This document shows, in pieces, positions 54,223 to 64,000 of a stretch of 64,000 nt of DNA. The notes beneath the pieces were generated by a model. That model made no database searches. It was given only the letters and a program-made list of their open reading frames with translations, and was not told the DNA's origin. Made by a program: the position numbers and the translations under genes. Position 1 is the first letter of the stretch; every line of letters begins with the position of its first letter. The stretch is from Schizochytrium sp. TIO01 (Eukaryota; Sar; Bigyra; Thraustochytrida; Thraustochytriidae), in NCBI GenBank assembly GCA_004764695.1, contig SMSO01000032.1, positions 2,816,501 through 2,880,500 of the forward strand, read 5' to 3'.

Positions 54223-56857
54223 ATGTCTTATTATAGCAGTTTGGCCTCTCTGTTCGGCTCAAGAAGACACACCTCAAGTTACTGTGAGTACGCACTCCTT
54301 GGCGAGCGTGCAATTTCTCAATTTCCGTGCGAGCGCGAGGCAACGAAGATGTCCTCATCGTCATCAGGCGGTGAGCGACGCAGGTCCAGCGTGCGAAAGC
54401 TCCTGTCGCCTCTAGTGAACTCCGTAGGAGACCGCATCTCTCTTAAGAGACGGAGACGTCGTGAGGCATTATCGCAGCTCCTGGAGACATGGATCCAGGC
54501 CCCAACAGGTGGTGGCCCACACGGCGAGCAGCCTGACAGCCTTAAGGACACTTTAGATATTGAGGAAAGTGAGTCTGGTCGAAGAATGCGCGCAGCACGA
54601 AAAGAAGCTGCCAACCGTATTATGAAGAACACACAACTTGTGGAGGAGAATACCTTGCGAGGAAATATCGAACTCAGTGATCTCGAACACCTTGACTGTT
54701 TGCCCGAATTCATTTATGTTGTTGAGGGCAGTCTTGACGTAGAGGGTTGCATAGAACTCATTGCTCTGGGAAATGACTTAAGACTCATTACTGGGAACCT
54801 GAATTGTCTGCGATGTACAAGCCTTGCCGAACTTCCACCGTTCTTGCAGGTTGAGGGCTGGGCAAATTTTGGTCGTTGTCGCGCACTTAAGGTTATCCCT
54901 GACACTGTTGTGATCAAGGGTTGGACCTCCCTACATGGATGCTCATCACTGCAGTCCCTTGATGATCTATCTGAAGTAGGTGCGTCTCTCAGACTTTACC
55001 AATGTCTTGCTTTACGGACGCTAAGACATATCCATGTTTCTGGAGATCTGGACGCCTCTGCGTGCGCCTTGGAAGCACTGGAGGGCGTTGAAGTGGGTGG
55101 CCATTTAGACCTCAGTCAGAATCACAACTTACAGGTCTTGCCTTCTGGCACTCTACGGGCAGGGTTTTCTAGGCAAGGTTCTGATGGCGATACACCTCAT
55201 CCCCACGAATTCACAATTAATTTGTCAAACTGCGACATTCGTTCACTTCCTCCAAGAAGCCTCGATATATGCGACGGTGGGGGGCTTGATCTTTCTGGGA
55301 ATGCTCATTTGGACTCAGTTAACGACCTTGGGTGTACTGTTGGAAAACTAAACTTGGCCAACTGTTTTAACCTCCGACATTTAGATGCCAACGTATCCGT
55401 ACTGTGGACAATTAACCTTACATATTGCACTCAACTTCGTACACTGCCACCTCGCCTACATCTTCGTGGAGACTTAACGCTCAATTTTTGTGCTTCTTTA
55501 CTGGATTTACCAGACGATTTGGTTGTGGATGGCGATCTAGAATGCACAAACTGCCACGCGCTTGCTCGTGTGGGTACTGTTCAAGTTGGTGGAAGGGCTA
55601 ACTTTGCACACTGCAATGCACTACATACGCTTGAGCGTGGGGCGCATTTTGGAGATTCAATTATTTTGGAGCAATGCGTCTCACTGCTTCGTCTTCCAGA
55701 TGACTGGACTCATATTTATGGCGACTTGTCATTACGCTTTTGCAGTGAGCTTGTTGAGCTTCCTGCGCAATTGCAAACTGTGGATGGCCATGTGGACCTC
55801 TATGGCTGCACTCGACTTCGTGAAGTCCCTGAAAACCTCGTTGCAGTTGGCGGACTAACAGGCTTTTCGTCAACTGGAGCACAGGGCACGCGACTTTGGT
55901 CTTTGGAGGAGGCCGTCGTATTCTGGACGCAGGATCCAAATGGTGCTTTCGCCAAGCGCAAGTCAATAAGCAAAAGAAAATCAAGTCGACGCCTCAAGGA
56001 GCAGGAATGCTCTCGGATGGCAGAAGCAGTCCGTGCAGAGCCTGCTTACGAGCGAGGCATAGTTATTTTCCTTGATAAGCTCCGTCATACAAAAGACTAC
56101 GAGCTAGCTCCTGATGTGGTACACGCGCAAGTTCAGGAAGCCTTCCGTATTGTCGAGGAAGATCCTCATAGCGACACCGCGCAAGCAATTCTGATACGCA
56201 TGAATGATGCTGTCAACGCTTGTCATGATAAACCAGCATGGGCTCTCTCACAATTATATGCTCTCTCCTTAGTGGTTCGCGCACGTGGGGATAGCGTACA
56301 GCTGAGGCAGATTGGGTTGCGTATAATGCGACTTGGTATGGTGCAAAATGCAGCCATGGACCTTGTTCAAGCAGATCGTACATTGGACGATGTCTCGGTT
56401 ATGCTTGACTTGGAGTGTGAACTAAAAGATAGGCCTTGACCTCCCAGTCCTCGTGAAGGATTTCCTCTTCCGGAAACTGAGCAAGGTGGACCCTTCTGTT
56501 GTTAAAGCGATTTGTGACCAAGTTCTTGCTGTTTCAGATTCCCAATTCGAGGTTTGGCTTGAAGCTTGGCCCGAGTGGCAGCGTCAATTGCGTCAAGAGG
56601 TCGCCGTACAACTAAAGTGGGAGGACCTTCGCGCAGTCGAAGCTTCCAAGTCAGATTTGGATGATGCTGTCAACATGGTCGGGGATCCTGTACGTCAACC
56701 TGTTCGTCTACAGGGTCTCGGCAACGACATCCTCGACTTCGACGACGTCACCGAGCACTGGTTATCCACTGGTCGTGCTCTTACGGTATCGCAGGATGTT
56801 TCACCGCAGATCTTTCCCCAGATCCTTCAAAGGCTTGTACCCGCCGCTTCACCGTAA
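54223..56857 (+). CDS. LRR protein with NEL-type (novel E3 ubiquitin ligase) domain, frame change inside
   Basis: NEL domains are cysteine-based E3 ubiquitin ligases known from bacterial type III effectors, always behind leucine-rich repeats. The first open frame is 54223-56439 (738 residues); Met43 at 54349 is an alternative start. A basic N-terminus (about 58-82, with KRRRRRE) and a helical cap containing RxxAxxRI (about 125-140) precede about 18 leucine-rich repeats of 20-22 residues (147-545), pattern GDLxLxxCxxLxxLPxxLxVxG. A basic Lys/Arg/Ser linker follows. The NEL-like domain starts near residue 610 with FLDKL. Its catalytic signature Cys-x-Asp is CHD at 667-669, followed by GLRIMRLGM. 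The frame ends at TGA 56437, but the next frame (56426-56857) continues the domain directly, including WPEW near 56565 and a 60-residue tail. An E3 ligase acting on host proteins is inferred; if the frame change is real the gene may be inactive. Horizontal origin is likely. Confidence 0.82.
56426..56440 (+). other. +1 frame change at CCT-TGA inside the NEL-like domain
   Basis: The first frame runs into TGA at 56437-56439 straight after AGG-CCT. The +1 frame has a stop at 56423-56425, so the only window for the switch is 56426-56439. Dropping one base of the GGCC at 56432-56435, or a ribosome slipping +1 from CCT to CTT before the TGA, joins the frames with no gap relative to the domain family. 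A tiny 31-base GT-AG intron (56417-56447) would also work but is implausibly short. Confidence 0.75.
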
Positions 56858-57311
56858 ACTAATTTTTGCCTTACGTTGTTTACAACGCTTCCGGGTAAAC
56901 AACGCCAGAGGTACCCGCAGTCCGCGTGCGTGCCCAACAAGAGCCTCTCGGCTTGCTTAAACGAGGTGCTGGAGTCACTCGGATCCAGTGTAAGGGCCCA
57001 GAGTCCTGTGCAGTAGATCTGCCCAACCACAGTTACCCCACGCTTTATTGAGGCGCTAGACGCAAAGGCAGTCCAGTTTCTTTCGCTCCTCCCCTCAGGT
57101 CCAACGAACGGTGTCTTGTCCTGCTACGCGTCGGAGTGTCAGCGAGGCGACAGATCGAGCTGCAGTCCAACCAGGACGGGCTTTTGCTTTACCATCTCAT
57201 TACCCAGACTGGCGGAACATGCCAAAAATCACTCCCTCCAAGTGAACCCCCCCCCTAAGAATATGCCCATACTAGAAGAAGCAAAGCTGTAGAGAGCGGC
57301 AAGTTAAAATA

Positions 57312-57348
57312 AGCAAAGCAAAGCAAAGCAAAGCAAGCAAGCAAGCAA
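57312..57348. repeat. (GCAAA)n-(GCAA)n microsatellite
   Basis: Four to five GCAAA pentanucleotides contract into three or four GCAA tetranucleotides. Confidence 0.85.
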
Positions 57349-58102
57349 CCTCTGTCGTTATTAGCTGTGCAACCCACACAACCTCGCTGGGTGCTTCTGC
57401 TTCGCGCCCGTTGGTGCACTTGGCAGCCACAATCGCGTCTCGAGCTTGTGTGAGGCCAGCGGGTGCTAGTCTTGGGCGTCTTACTGGCAGGCAGCCCACA
57501 GAAGAACACAGACATTGATTGCGGAGTGACTTCCCGCTAGCCTGTTTCTGGCACCGTCGTCGTTGCTGCCAAAGCGGTAGGCAGGAACCTCGCTAGCGTA
57601 GCGAGTGGGTGAGTGACCTCTGAGGAGGCGCCAAAGAAAGTACTAACATTCGCAGCTCCGATGTGAATGTACACCATATTCGACGATGGTGCATGTGCAC
57701 CGCTTGCCAACAATATATGACTAACTAACTGACTAATTAACTATCCCAAGGTGTGCGATACGATGCGAGGTAGGTAGGACCTACCTATCCCAGCCTAGCA
57801 CCTGCAGACCTTGCTTTGATTGCATTTCGCACATCGTTCATCCACGAATCCAGAGATCGCAGTGCAAAAAGCTGAAGCTTTCGGAGGCTTCGCTCAGGCC
57901 GGCTTAGGCGGGTTGGTGACCAGCTCCTGGTGGGTTTCGCGATCTCCGCTTGGAGAGAGCGAGAGCGTCGTTGTCCTCACTGGCCACCGTGAAAACTCCG
58001 CGCCGAGCGATGCCGAGACCGGCGCCGAGGGATCTCTAGCAGCCGCTAGCCGACTACTAAACAGGCACCTACCCTGGGTCCTCCTATTTCTGGCTTCCTT
58101 CC

Positions 58103-58220
58103 TTCCTTCATTCATTCATTTGATCTTAATTTGATTGATTGATTCATTCATTCATTCATTGATTCATTCATTCATTCGATTTTAATTTGATTGATTCATT
58201 GATTCATTGATTCATTCATC
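58103..58220. repeat. (ATTC)n / (ATTG)n compound microsatellite
   Basis: About 118 bases of ATTC and ATTG units, with two copies of a TTTAATTTGATTGATT segment. Confidence 0.85.
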
Positions 58221-60954
58221 GCTTAACTCGCCAAAAGCCATCGATTGCTCAGTTTTCACTTCTGCCATTCACATTTTTAACTTTTGGAGCGCCATATTGC
58301 GAGCCAGGCCTGGAGAAGATGGCACGTGGCACTTCGGGTCCCACCGGCCGCCCGCTAGCCTCCTCTACCCCAAACCTTAGGACTCACAGGAACTGCGCGG
58401 CCAGCAGAACAAGCGCCAGCGATCGATGCCTCTCTCGTCAGGACATCGGCCGCTCGCTTCGAAGCGCACCGGCCTCCCTCCCCAGAGCCTCCCCTTGGCC
58501 CTCGAGGTCCCTTCAAGCTCACATCGCCGGCCGCGAGCAAAACGAGAGGGCAGAATACCGCAACGTATCGCAAAATATCGGAAACCATCGCATTTCCTGC
58601 GCCGGCGCACGGTGAGAAAGAAGAAGCTAAGCTAAGGCTAAGCGGGTGGGTAGCATATACACGACCCGGTGGCGGCAGAGGCAGGCTAAGGGTGGAGATG
58701 CGCGGGGTCGGGTGGGGGAAGCGGCAGGGGCTAGAAATGGCATTACGAGACGAGAAAAGGTCGGGAAGCGGAGCTGGCGCAAGGCTGGAGGAAACGAAGC
58801 GCGACCCGCGAGGAGCTGGAGGAAGGCGGAGGAGGAAGGCTCGAGAGGCTGGCTTTGGGCAAAGGCGCCTGCTTTTACGCCGGCTGATTGAAGTACAGGC
58901 GAGAGCTCAAGTTGAGATCTGTTTGTCTATTAGTTAGTTAGTTAGTTTGTTTGTTTGTTTCACTACTTTCTGAAGAACATGTTTTTAATGTTTTAAATTA
59001 AATTTTTATTTTAAAAAAAATTAAAAATTAAATCAAAATCTGTCAATATTTTAAAACTGAAAACTTAAAAAGATTCGCAGAAAAAATAGAAGAAAAAACA
59101 TGAAAGAAGGAGAAAAGGCTAAAGAATAAAGCTTTGCGCTCTATTTTTGATGTTCAAGTGATGGACGGCGAAAAGCGAAAGTGCTCCTTTCTCCACAGGA
59201 AGGAGGAGATTGATTGGGCACCCACAGAAACGAATAAACTACAGGACCTGCAGAAACAGGGGAAAGCGCGGGTGGATGGACAGACAGACAGATGTCAAAC
59301 AAAACGAAGAAACACACCAATACACAGACAGACGGCACCAGGGCGTGGAAGGCTTGGAGCTTGCGGAGCGGCCGGTGTCGAAGAACCCGAGTCGCGGTTG
59401 CCAGGAAAGAAGACAAGAAAAGGCAGAAAAAGGGAAAAAGTTATCGGGAAAGCAAAAGTGGTCCTGAGTGACGGAAACGCTCACGAGCAGAGAAAGCAGT
59501 TTCTTGCATCAAACAACAGCCACCCGTCGTCCTCAACGCTCGCGGCTTGGCGCGAAAGCGAAACACGGACAGCGGCGATCGCCTAAAACAAAGCTGCCCT
59601 TGCCTGCAGGGAGGCCGCCGGCGCCACGAAGCCTTAGCGCCCACGCTCGCAGAAGCAAGCGGGCAGTAATTTAATGCGGCGACGAGCGTGCATTCGTTCG
59701 AGCTGGGGCTCTGCGGATACCGCCTTTCGAGGCAGCTTGAAGCATAGGCGTGAGTCCGCGGAGGTAATAAGGGCAATACCCGGTCCGGAATCATATTGCT
59801 CAAAGAAGTCTTAAGAAGGCAACCTGAGACTACTGGGAGAAGAGTGGAGCGGTGAGTTCCACTATGTCGACATAAAGAGAGACCAGCACGTGCCGCCCAG
59901 GTCAAGCGGAGCTGAGTGGCGGGCAGACAGAACCTGGAGTCCCGAGGAATCGATCGAGAACGCCTTCGCAAGATCTTCGGGAGTGCGACGCAGCCCGCCT
60001 ATAACCAGCTGAATAACTAACTAACTAACTAACCAAGTATCTAGCCCAGGCCTGCGGCGGCTCTGCGAAGCCCTCGAGGCCTGACGGCCGTAGGAAGGAG
60101 GCCTGGACTCCGGCGCCGCATAGAGCCCGCTCGCTCGCCTGGAGTCGTAATGGCAGGACCCCATGGTGACAGGGCGGGAACCAGGAGAGTAGGGCAGCAG
60201 GAAGTTAGTTAGTTACAAAGCGGAGCGGAGAGAGGCAAAGTGTCAAGCAGAGGAAAGAGAGGAAATTGGGGGGCATCCATGGAGTCCTCGCACAGGGCTG
60301 GACTCGAGCAGGAAGAAGCAGCGGCTGGGGCGGTGGTGCTCAATTCGAGTATGGGAGATAATCGCACTGTACCCCCCTCGGGTGCGCGGGAGATAGGGGG
60401 AAATTAGGGGGGAGCGCGGGGCGGGCACGGAGTCTGGGAGGATAGAAGAGACGAGATCGCGCACCGTGCCCCCAGGGCGCAAAGCGGGGAAAAAAACGCG
60501 AAAGCAGGAGAAGGAAGGGTCTTTCAGAGGCTGCGCGGGTTAGTCGCGCATAGTTCACTTGCGCACGAACAATAGAGCGCTGTAGGCGGGAATAGGCCAT
60601 TGTGAGGGCGGCGCCTCACAGTAGAGAGATGCTTGCAGCCAAGTGAGGTATCGGCGGCTTTTTCTCCGTAGCTACAGAAGAACGACTCAGTCTGTGTAGG
60701 AATGAATGAACGAATGAATGAATGAACGAGTGATTGAAAAACTGAAAGAAGGAATGAGGAACGAAGGAATGAATGGACTACTCGAAGTTGAAGCAAAGAA
60801 ACCACCGCCGCAGAAGAAAGAAACAGACTGCGGATGGGTGTACGGATCGATCAGCGGAGAACGCGCTTCCCACCCTCCCACGATTCAATCGAGGCTGACG
60901 CAAAACCTATGAAGGTACGCAATGTACTACAGATTGCAACTTGAAAAGAAGGCT

Positions 60955-60959
60955 TTCTT

Positions 60960-60994
<35 letters not shown>

Positions 60995-61010
60995 CTTTCA
61001 TTCATTCATT
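60955..61010. repeat. (CT)n-(CTTT)n-(CATT)n microsatellite
   Basis: A pyrimidine tract of CT and then six or more CTTT units, followed by CATT units. Confidence 0.88.
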
Positions 61011-61793
61011 GCAATCTTTTTCCAGATATTGATTGCTGCACTCACTTCTGCAGAGGAAGTTAGCACTTACCTACTGACCTGCTATGTGCATCACTTAACA
61101 CACCCATCATTTCGTTGTGGGGAGCCTATCGTTGATTCAATTCGTGCCTGCCTTGAGGGGTGCTAGGTAAGAGGTAGGTGGGGGCTAGCAGGGACTCTCT
61201 GGTTTAACTTTAAAAAATATTTTTTTATTTAATTTAAAAAACAAGAAAAAGAGAAGAAATGAAAGTTAAGCCTTCCTTCTGAGGCTGTTTTCTTAATAGA
61301 AAGTTTATATGATGGGATCATGAACAAAGTGCGCACTGTATGTTTTGTCATAGTTTATAGAAGAAGTTGTTACAAATGAAAACTTTTTCATAAGTTGGTA
61401 TAGACAGGGGTTAGGGGCAGCTATGGGATACAGTAGGGGTACAAAAGCCACTTTTCGCGTCCGGTGCGGCAGAAGGGCAGGCACAAGTGGAGTATGTAAA
61501 ATGCACAAGTGAAGTATAAAGGAATAATGCACTTGTGGGAGCATAGTCTACTGTATCGCCATGGAGACAAGTAGGTTATAGGGCAGCAGGAGACTTCGCG
61601 CTCAGAGCGAAGACAGAACTCGAACGAGGAGCAGCGGCGCCGCAGCAAGCGAACGAACGAACGAGCGTGTGAGCGAGCGGAGGCAGCAAGCCTAGCTCGA
61701 AGCCCAGCGCGGTATCAAGCGAAGATAGCGAGCGAATAGAAGACGAAGGACGAGGCGTCGTGCTGGCAAGGCGTGGAGAGATCTACGATCGAG

Positions 61794-61827
61794 TGATTGA
61801 TTGATTGATTATCCATCCATCCATCCT
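61794..61827. repeat. (GATT)n-(CCAT)n microsatellite
   Basis: Four GATT units followed by four ATCC units, about 250 bases upstream of the KIX-like gene. Confidence 0.85.
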
Positions 61828-62077
61828 TACTCGTCTCTGTTTAGTTTCTCTTTGTTTCTTACTTCCTTTGTTGTTTGATTATTCTTTTTTGCACATCAAT
61901 CGAAATAATTGATTGATCGATCTGTTGTTGACTTGACAATTGATCTGGGCGAGCGAGTGACTGTGCTGCTGCCTAGCATTGCTGGAATTGGACGCAATAG
62001 GCTCTGACTGGCAGGAGTCCTTGAGGCGCGAGCAGGAACAGTAGTGCTTTGGTGGAAGGTCTAGACGGGACTCGCAC

Positions 62078-63199
62078 ATGGTTGCCGAAAACATGGAGTG
62101 GCAAGAAGAGGCGAGAGATATGAACGTGCGCAAGCAGCGCGTGGAGCTGCTCCTGAATATGGTCAAGGGTAGGGTAGGCGCACAGAACGTATCGCAAACA
62201 CCGACGGATCAACAGGTTCGCATGGTTAGGGCAATTGAACTGCTTTGTTACGCAAATGCACGCTCTCAGGAGGAGTACAAGGAGGAGGTTAAATTTATGA
62301 TGCTCTTGCACCGTGTGCTGGTAACCGAAGCGAAGAAAAAAGCATCAAGCGGGTCACCTTCAATCAAAAATGAGCGCGAACATGGAGTAAAAAGACCGCA
62401 CCCGCCTCCCAAGATGCCACCTAGTAAGCCTGCATCCGCATTAACTTACCGCTCCGGCCAAACCACGCAATCCTCATCATCATCCGTCTCCAATTCACCA
62501 GCATCCACTCCAATGTCGCACACATCAACGCCTTACTTCCCCAGCTCACAACCACTTTACAACATGACCTACACACAAGAACAAAAGGTCTCTTCCGGTA
62601 TGCCTATGGGTTCTAGTCCCTACGGTCAACCGCACCCTGGATACATGGCCGCTGGTAACCCCGGAATGGACCCCGGCATGGCTGCAATGCCCCCTGCCCC
62701 AGGCTCAGGAGGATATTCATACGTGGCTGTCGCTCCTTATGAACCTTGGGCAATCCCGGCGTATGGCACAAACGGAGGTTCTTATGGAGGCGCAGGTATA
62801 TCAGGTAACCCAGATTACACCGTACCTGGAGACGTGCATGCACACGCCATGCACCATCAGCAGCAGATTCAGCAGCAGCAAGCACAAGGCCAAAACTCGG
62901 GCAGCATGCAGCAGCAGCAATTCGCAGTTCCACCAATGGGAGCACGAAACCTTTCACCAAAAGAGATTAAAAGGAGGAGACTTTCCCAACCACCGCTTCA
63001 CCCCAATGGGGGGGCAGACACTATGGCAGTATCCCAGCCTCAAACCCTCGATGGAAACCGCCGAACCAATTCCGAGCCTGGTCACATCGATCTCACCCCG
63101 CGCCCCATGCAATCCTACGGAGAAGGCGGTGCATGGGTTGACGAAATGGCAGACTTTCTCTCATTGGTCTTTGACGATGATGGTGGAGAAATGAAATGA
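62078..63199 (+). CDS. KIX-like, Gln-rich putative transcription coactivator (MED15-like?)
   Basis: This 373-residue protein has a helical N-terminal domain and a long disordered remainder. Residues about 7-85 (start MVAENMEWQEEARD, then RVELLLNMVKGRV and ELLCYANARSQEEYKEEV) have the spacing of a KIX domain. These include the leading Trp, a first amphipathic helix and the A.S.EEY helix seen in MED15 and CBP-type coactivators. Pro/Ser/Thr-rich sequence covers about 100-190, Gly/Pro/Tyr-rich about 190-250, and a Gln/His tract about 257-285 (HHQQQIQQQQ). A basic patch KEIKRRRLSQ at about 298 could be a nuclear localisation signal, and the end is acidic (FDDDGGEMK). The role as a Mediator tail or other coactivator subunit is an inference from domain order. 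Other Gln-rich nuclear proteins are possible. Confidence 0.75.
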   Translation: MVAENMEWQEEARDMNVRKQRVELLLNMVKGRVGAQNVSQTPTDQQVRMVRAIELLCYANARSQEEYKEEVKFMMLLHRVLVTEAKKKASSGSPSIKNEREHGVKRPHPPPKMPPSKPASALTYRSGQTTQSSSSSVSNSPASTPMSHTSTPYFPSSQPLYNMTYTQEQKVSSGMPMGSSPYGQPHPGYMAAGNPGMDPGMAAMPPAPGSGGYSYVAVAPYEPWAIPAYGTNGGSYGGAGISGNPDYTVPGDVHAHAMHHQQQIQQQQAQGQNSGSMQQQQFAVPPMGARNLSPKEIKRRRLSQPPLHPNGGADTMAVSQPQTLDGNRRTNSEPGHIDLTPRPMQSYGEGGAWVDEMADFLSLVFDDDGGEMK

Positions 63200-64000
63200 A
63201 GTGAATATTTCTAGCAAGAACAGAGAAGCCTACAACACATCTCTGGTTCACTACGATGAGATACCCTTTCTTCAAAGGTGCTGAGGGAAAAGGGTTTGAA
63301 TCAGCTTGTGTAATGTAAACCTCATTTCTTCTTTTGATGATTTGACCAATCTCATCCTTTATAAAAGTAATATATACCCACCCACCTTCAAACCATGCAC
63401 TCCGTATCCCCGACGGCAAAGCACTTTATTTTCTCGCGACGCATTCTCTAATGCCTTATGTTTCGCCCTCTTTAATTGTTCTTACAGTGGCAATAGCAGA
63501 CCATACACACGTTCCTCTATACACCATAGTACAATTTGCAGGCGAACCTTTCTAGTTGTTCGTTCTCCTGTTCCTCGAGTGTCTGTGTTGTGGATCTAAA
63601 AGGCCTTCAAAAAGGCTTCGGATTTGTTGGGAAGTGTGGTGACCACCTCTTCCTTTTAATGTAATGCTTTAGCCCTCCATGCAAATACTGTACTTCCTAA
63701 CTTCTTCACTGAACTTCTCATTTAAAATGGAAACGGTACGCAAGGATATTCGTATACATATAACCTACTAAAGCTTATTGACTTATGCATATCTTTCTAA
63801 GATGGTATAGCTCTTATTTCAAATTGATTTCTCGTCGTTGGCTGCCCTCCCTTTTTAAAAAGAAAAAAGTAAACTATTATAGGACACATCAAGTTATGCT
63901 CAAACGCATTCATATATTGACTCCAGTATCATACGATTAATCCTGTTGCCGACTTCATTTCAATTCCTGACCTCTTCGTATGAATATGAATCATGTTGCC
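63200..64000. other. 3' flank of the KIX-like gene
   Basis: AT-rich sequence without a supported gene to the end of the window. It includes the 3' untranslated region of the KIX-like gene. A short repeat pair AAGGCCTTCAAAAAGGCTT near 63599-63617 is the only small structure seen. Confidence 0.5.

Larger units (their letters stand above)
56858..62077. other. Gene-free repeat-rich stretch
   Basis: About 5.2 kb without a supported gene. GC-rich patches (57.8-60.6 kb) alternate with an AT-rich patch (58.97-59.12 kb, then about 61.2-61.5 kb). Microsatellites lie at 57312, 58103, 60700, 60955 and 61794. The right edge is the promoter and leader of the KIX-like protein gene. A small palindrome AGGTAGGT/ACCTACCT lies at 57768-57786. 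Confidence 0.55.

Noticed and set aside
56417-56447. 31-base GT-AG intron as explanation of the frame change
   Set aside because: It would restore the frame, but it is far shorter than the only proven intron (652 bases) and would delete residues that fit the domain; a one-base change explains the data better.

Overview
The window is nuclear DNA of a eukaryotic microbe. It carries an exosome subunit, a 26S proteasome lid subunit, a ciliary IQUB-type protein, a mitochondrial-type ATP-dependent PEP carboxykinase with a GT-AG intron, and large membrane glycoproteins with Pro-Thr repeat stalks. Such PT/SAPS-type stalks, intron-poor genes and a ciliary gene together suggest a flagellate stramenopile, possibly a labyrinthulomycete (thraustochytrid). 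This is inference from gene content and style; no marker gene in the window settles it.

Layout. 0.4-4.3 kb: housekeeping block with RRP4 (-), a dithiol glutaredoxin (+) and an ankyrin-repeat protein (-). 4.8-12 kb: two tandem paralogous four-pass membrane proteins (-) with very large extracytoplasmic loops. 12-19.3 kb: gene-free, AT-rich and then microsatellite-rich. 19.3-26.6 kb: a second, unrelated tandem pair of surface proteins (+), each a signal peptide, Pro/Thr stalk, Cys-rich module and about eight membrane segments. 27.2-31 kb: IQUB (-) and RPN6 (+), divergent. 31-49.3 kb: an 18 kb stretch with no convincing gene, full of tetra- and pentanucleotide repeats, including about 290 bp of pure (GAAA)n. 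49.3-51.7 kb: PEP carboxykinase, the only gene here with a visible intron and very strongly C-biased in codon choice. 54.2-56.9 kb: a leucine-rich-repeat protein whose C-terminal half looks like the NEL (novel E3 ubiquitin ligase) domain known from secreted bacterial effectors. 56.9-62 kb: another repeat-rich gene-free stretch. 62.1-63.2 kb: a KIX-like, Gln-rich putative coactivator.

The most unusual item is the LRR-NEL gene. It shows a helical cap, about 18 leucine-rich repeats and a NEL-like domain with the Cys-x-Asp catalytic signature, in the bacterial effector order but embedded among eukaryotic genes. The reading frame changes by +1 at a CCT-TGA stop inside the NEL domain, and the similarity to the family continues without a gap in the new frame. 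This is either a one-base indel (assembly error or real lesion) or a recoding site.

The genes do not form a pathway. The two tandem surface-protein pairs point away from each other around a 7.4 kb gene-free spacer and may form a lineage-specific cell-surface cluster. The remainder are ordinary housekeeping genes separated by simple-sequence-rich DNA.
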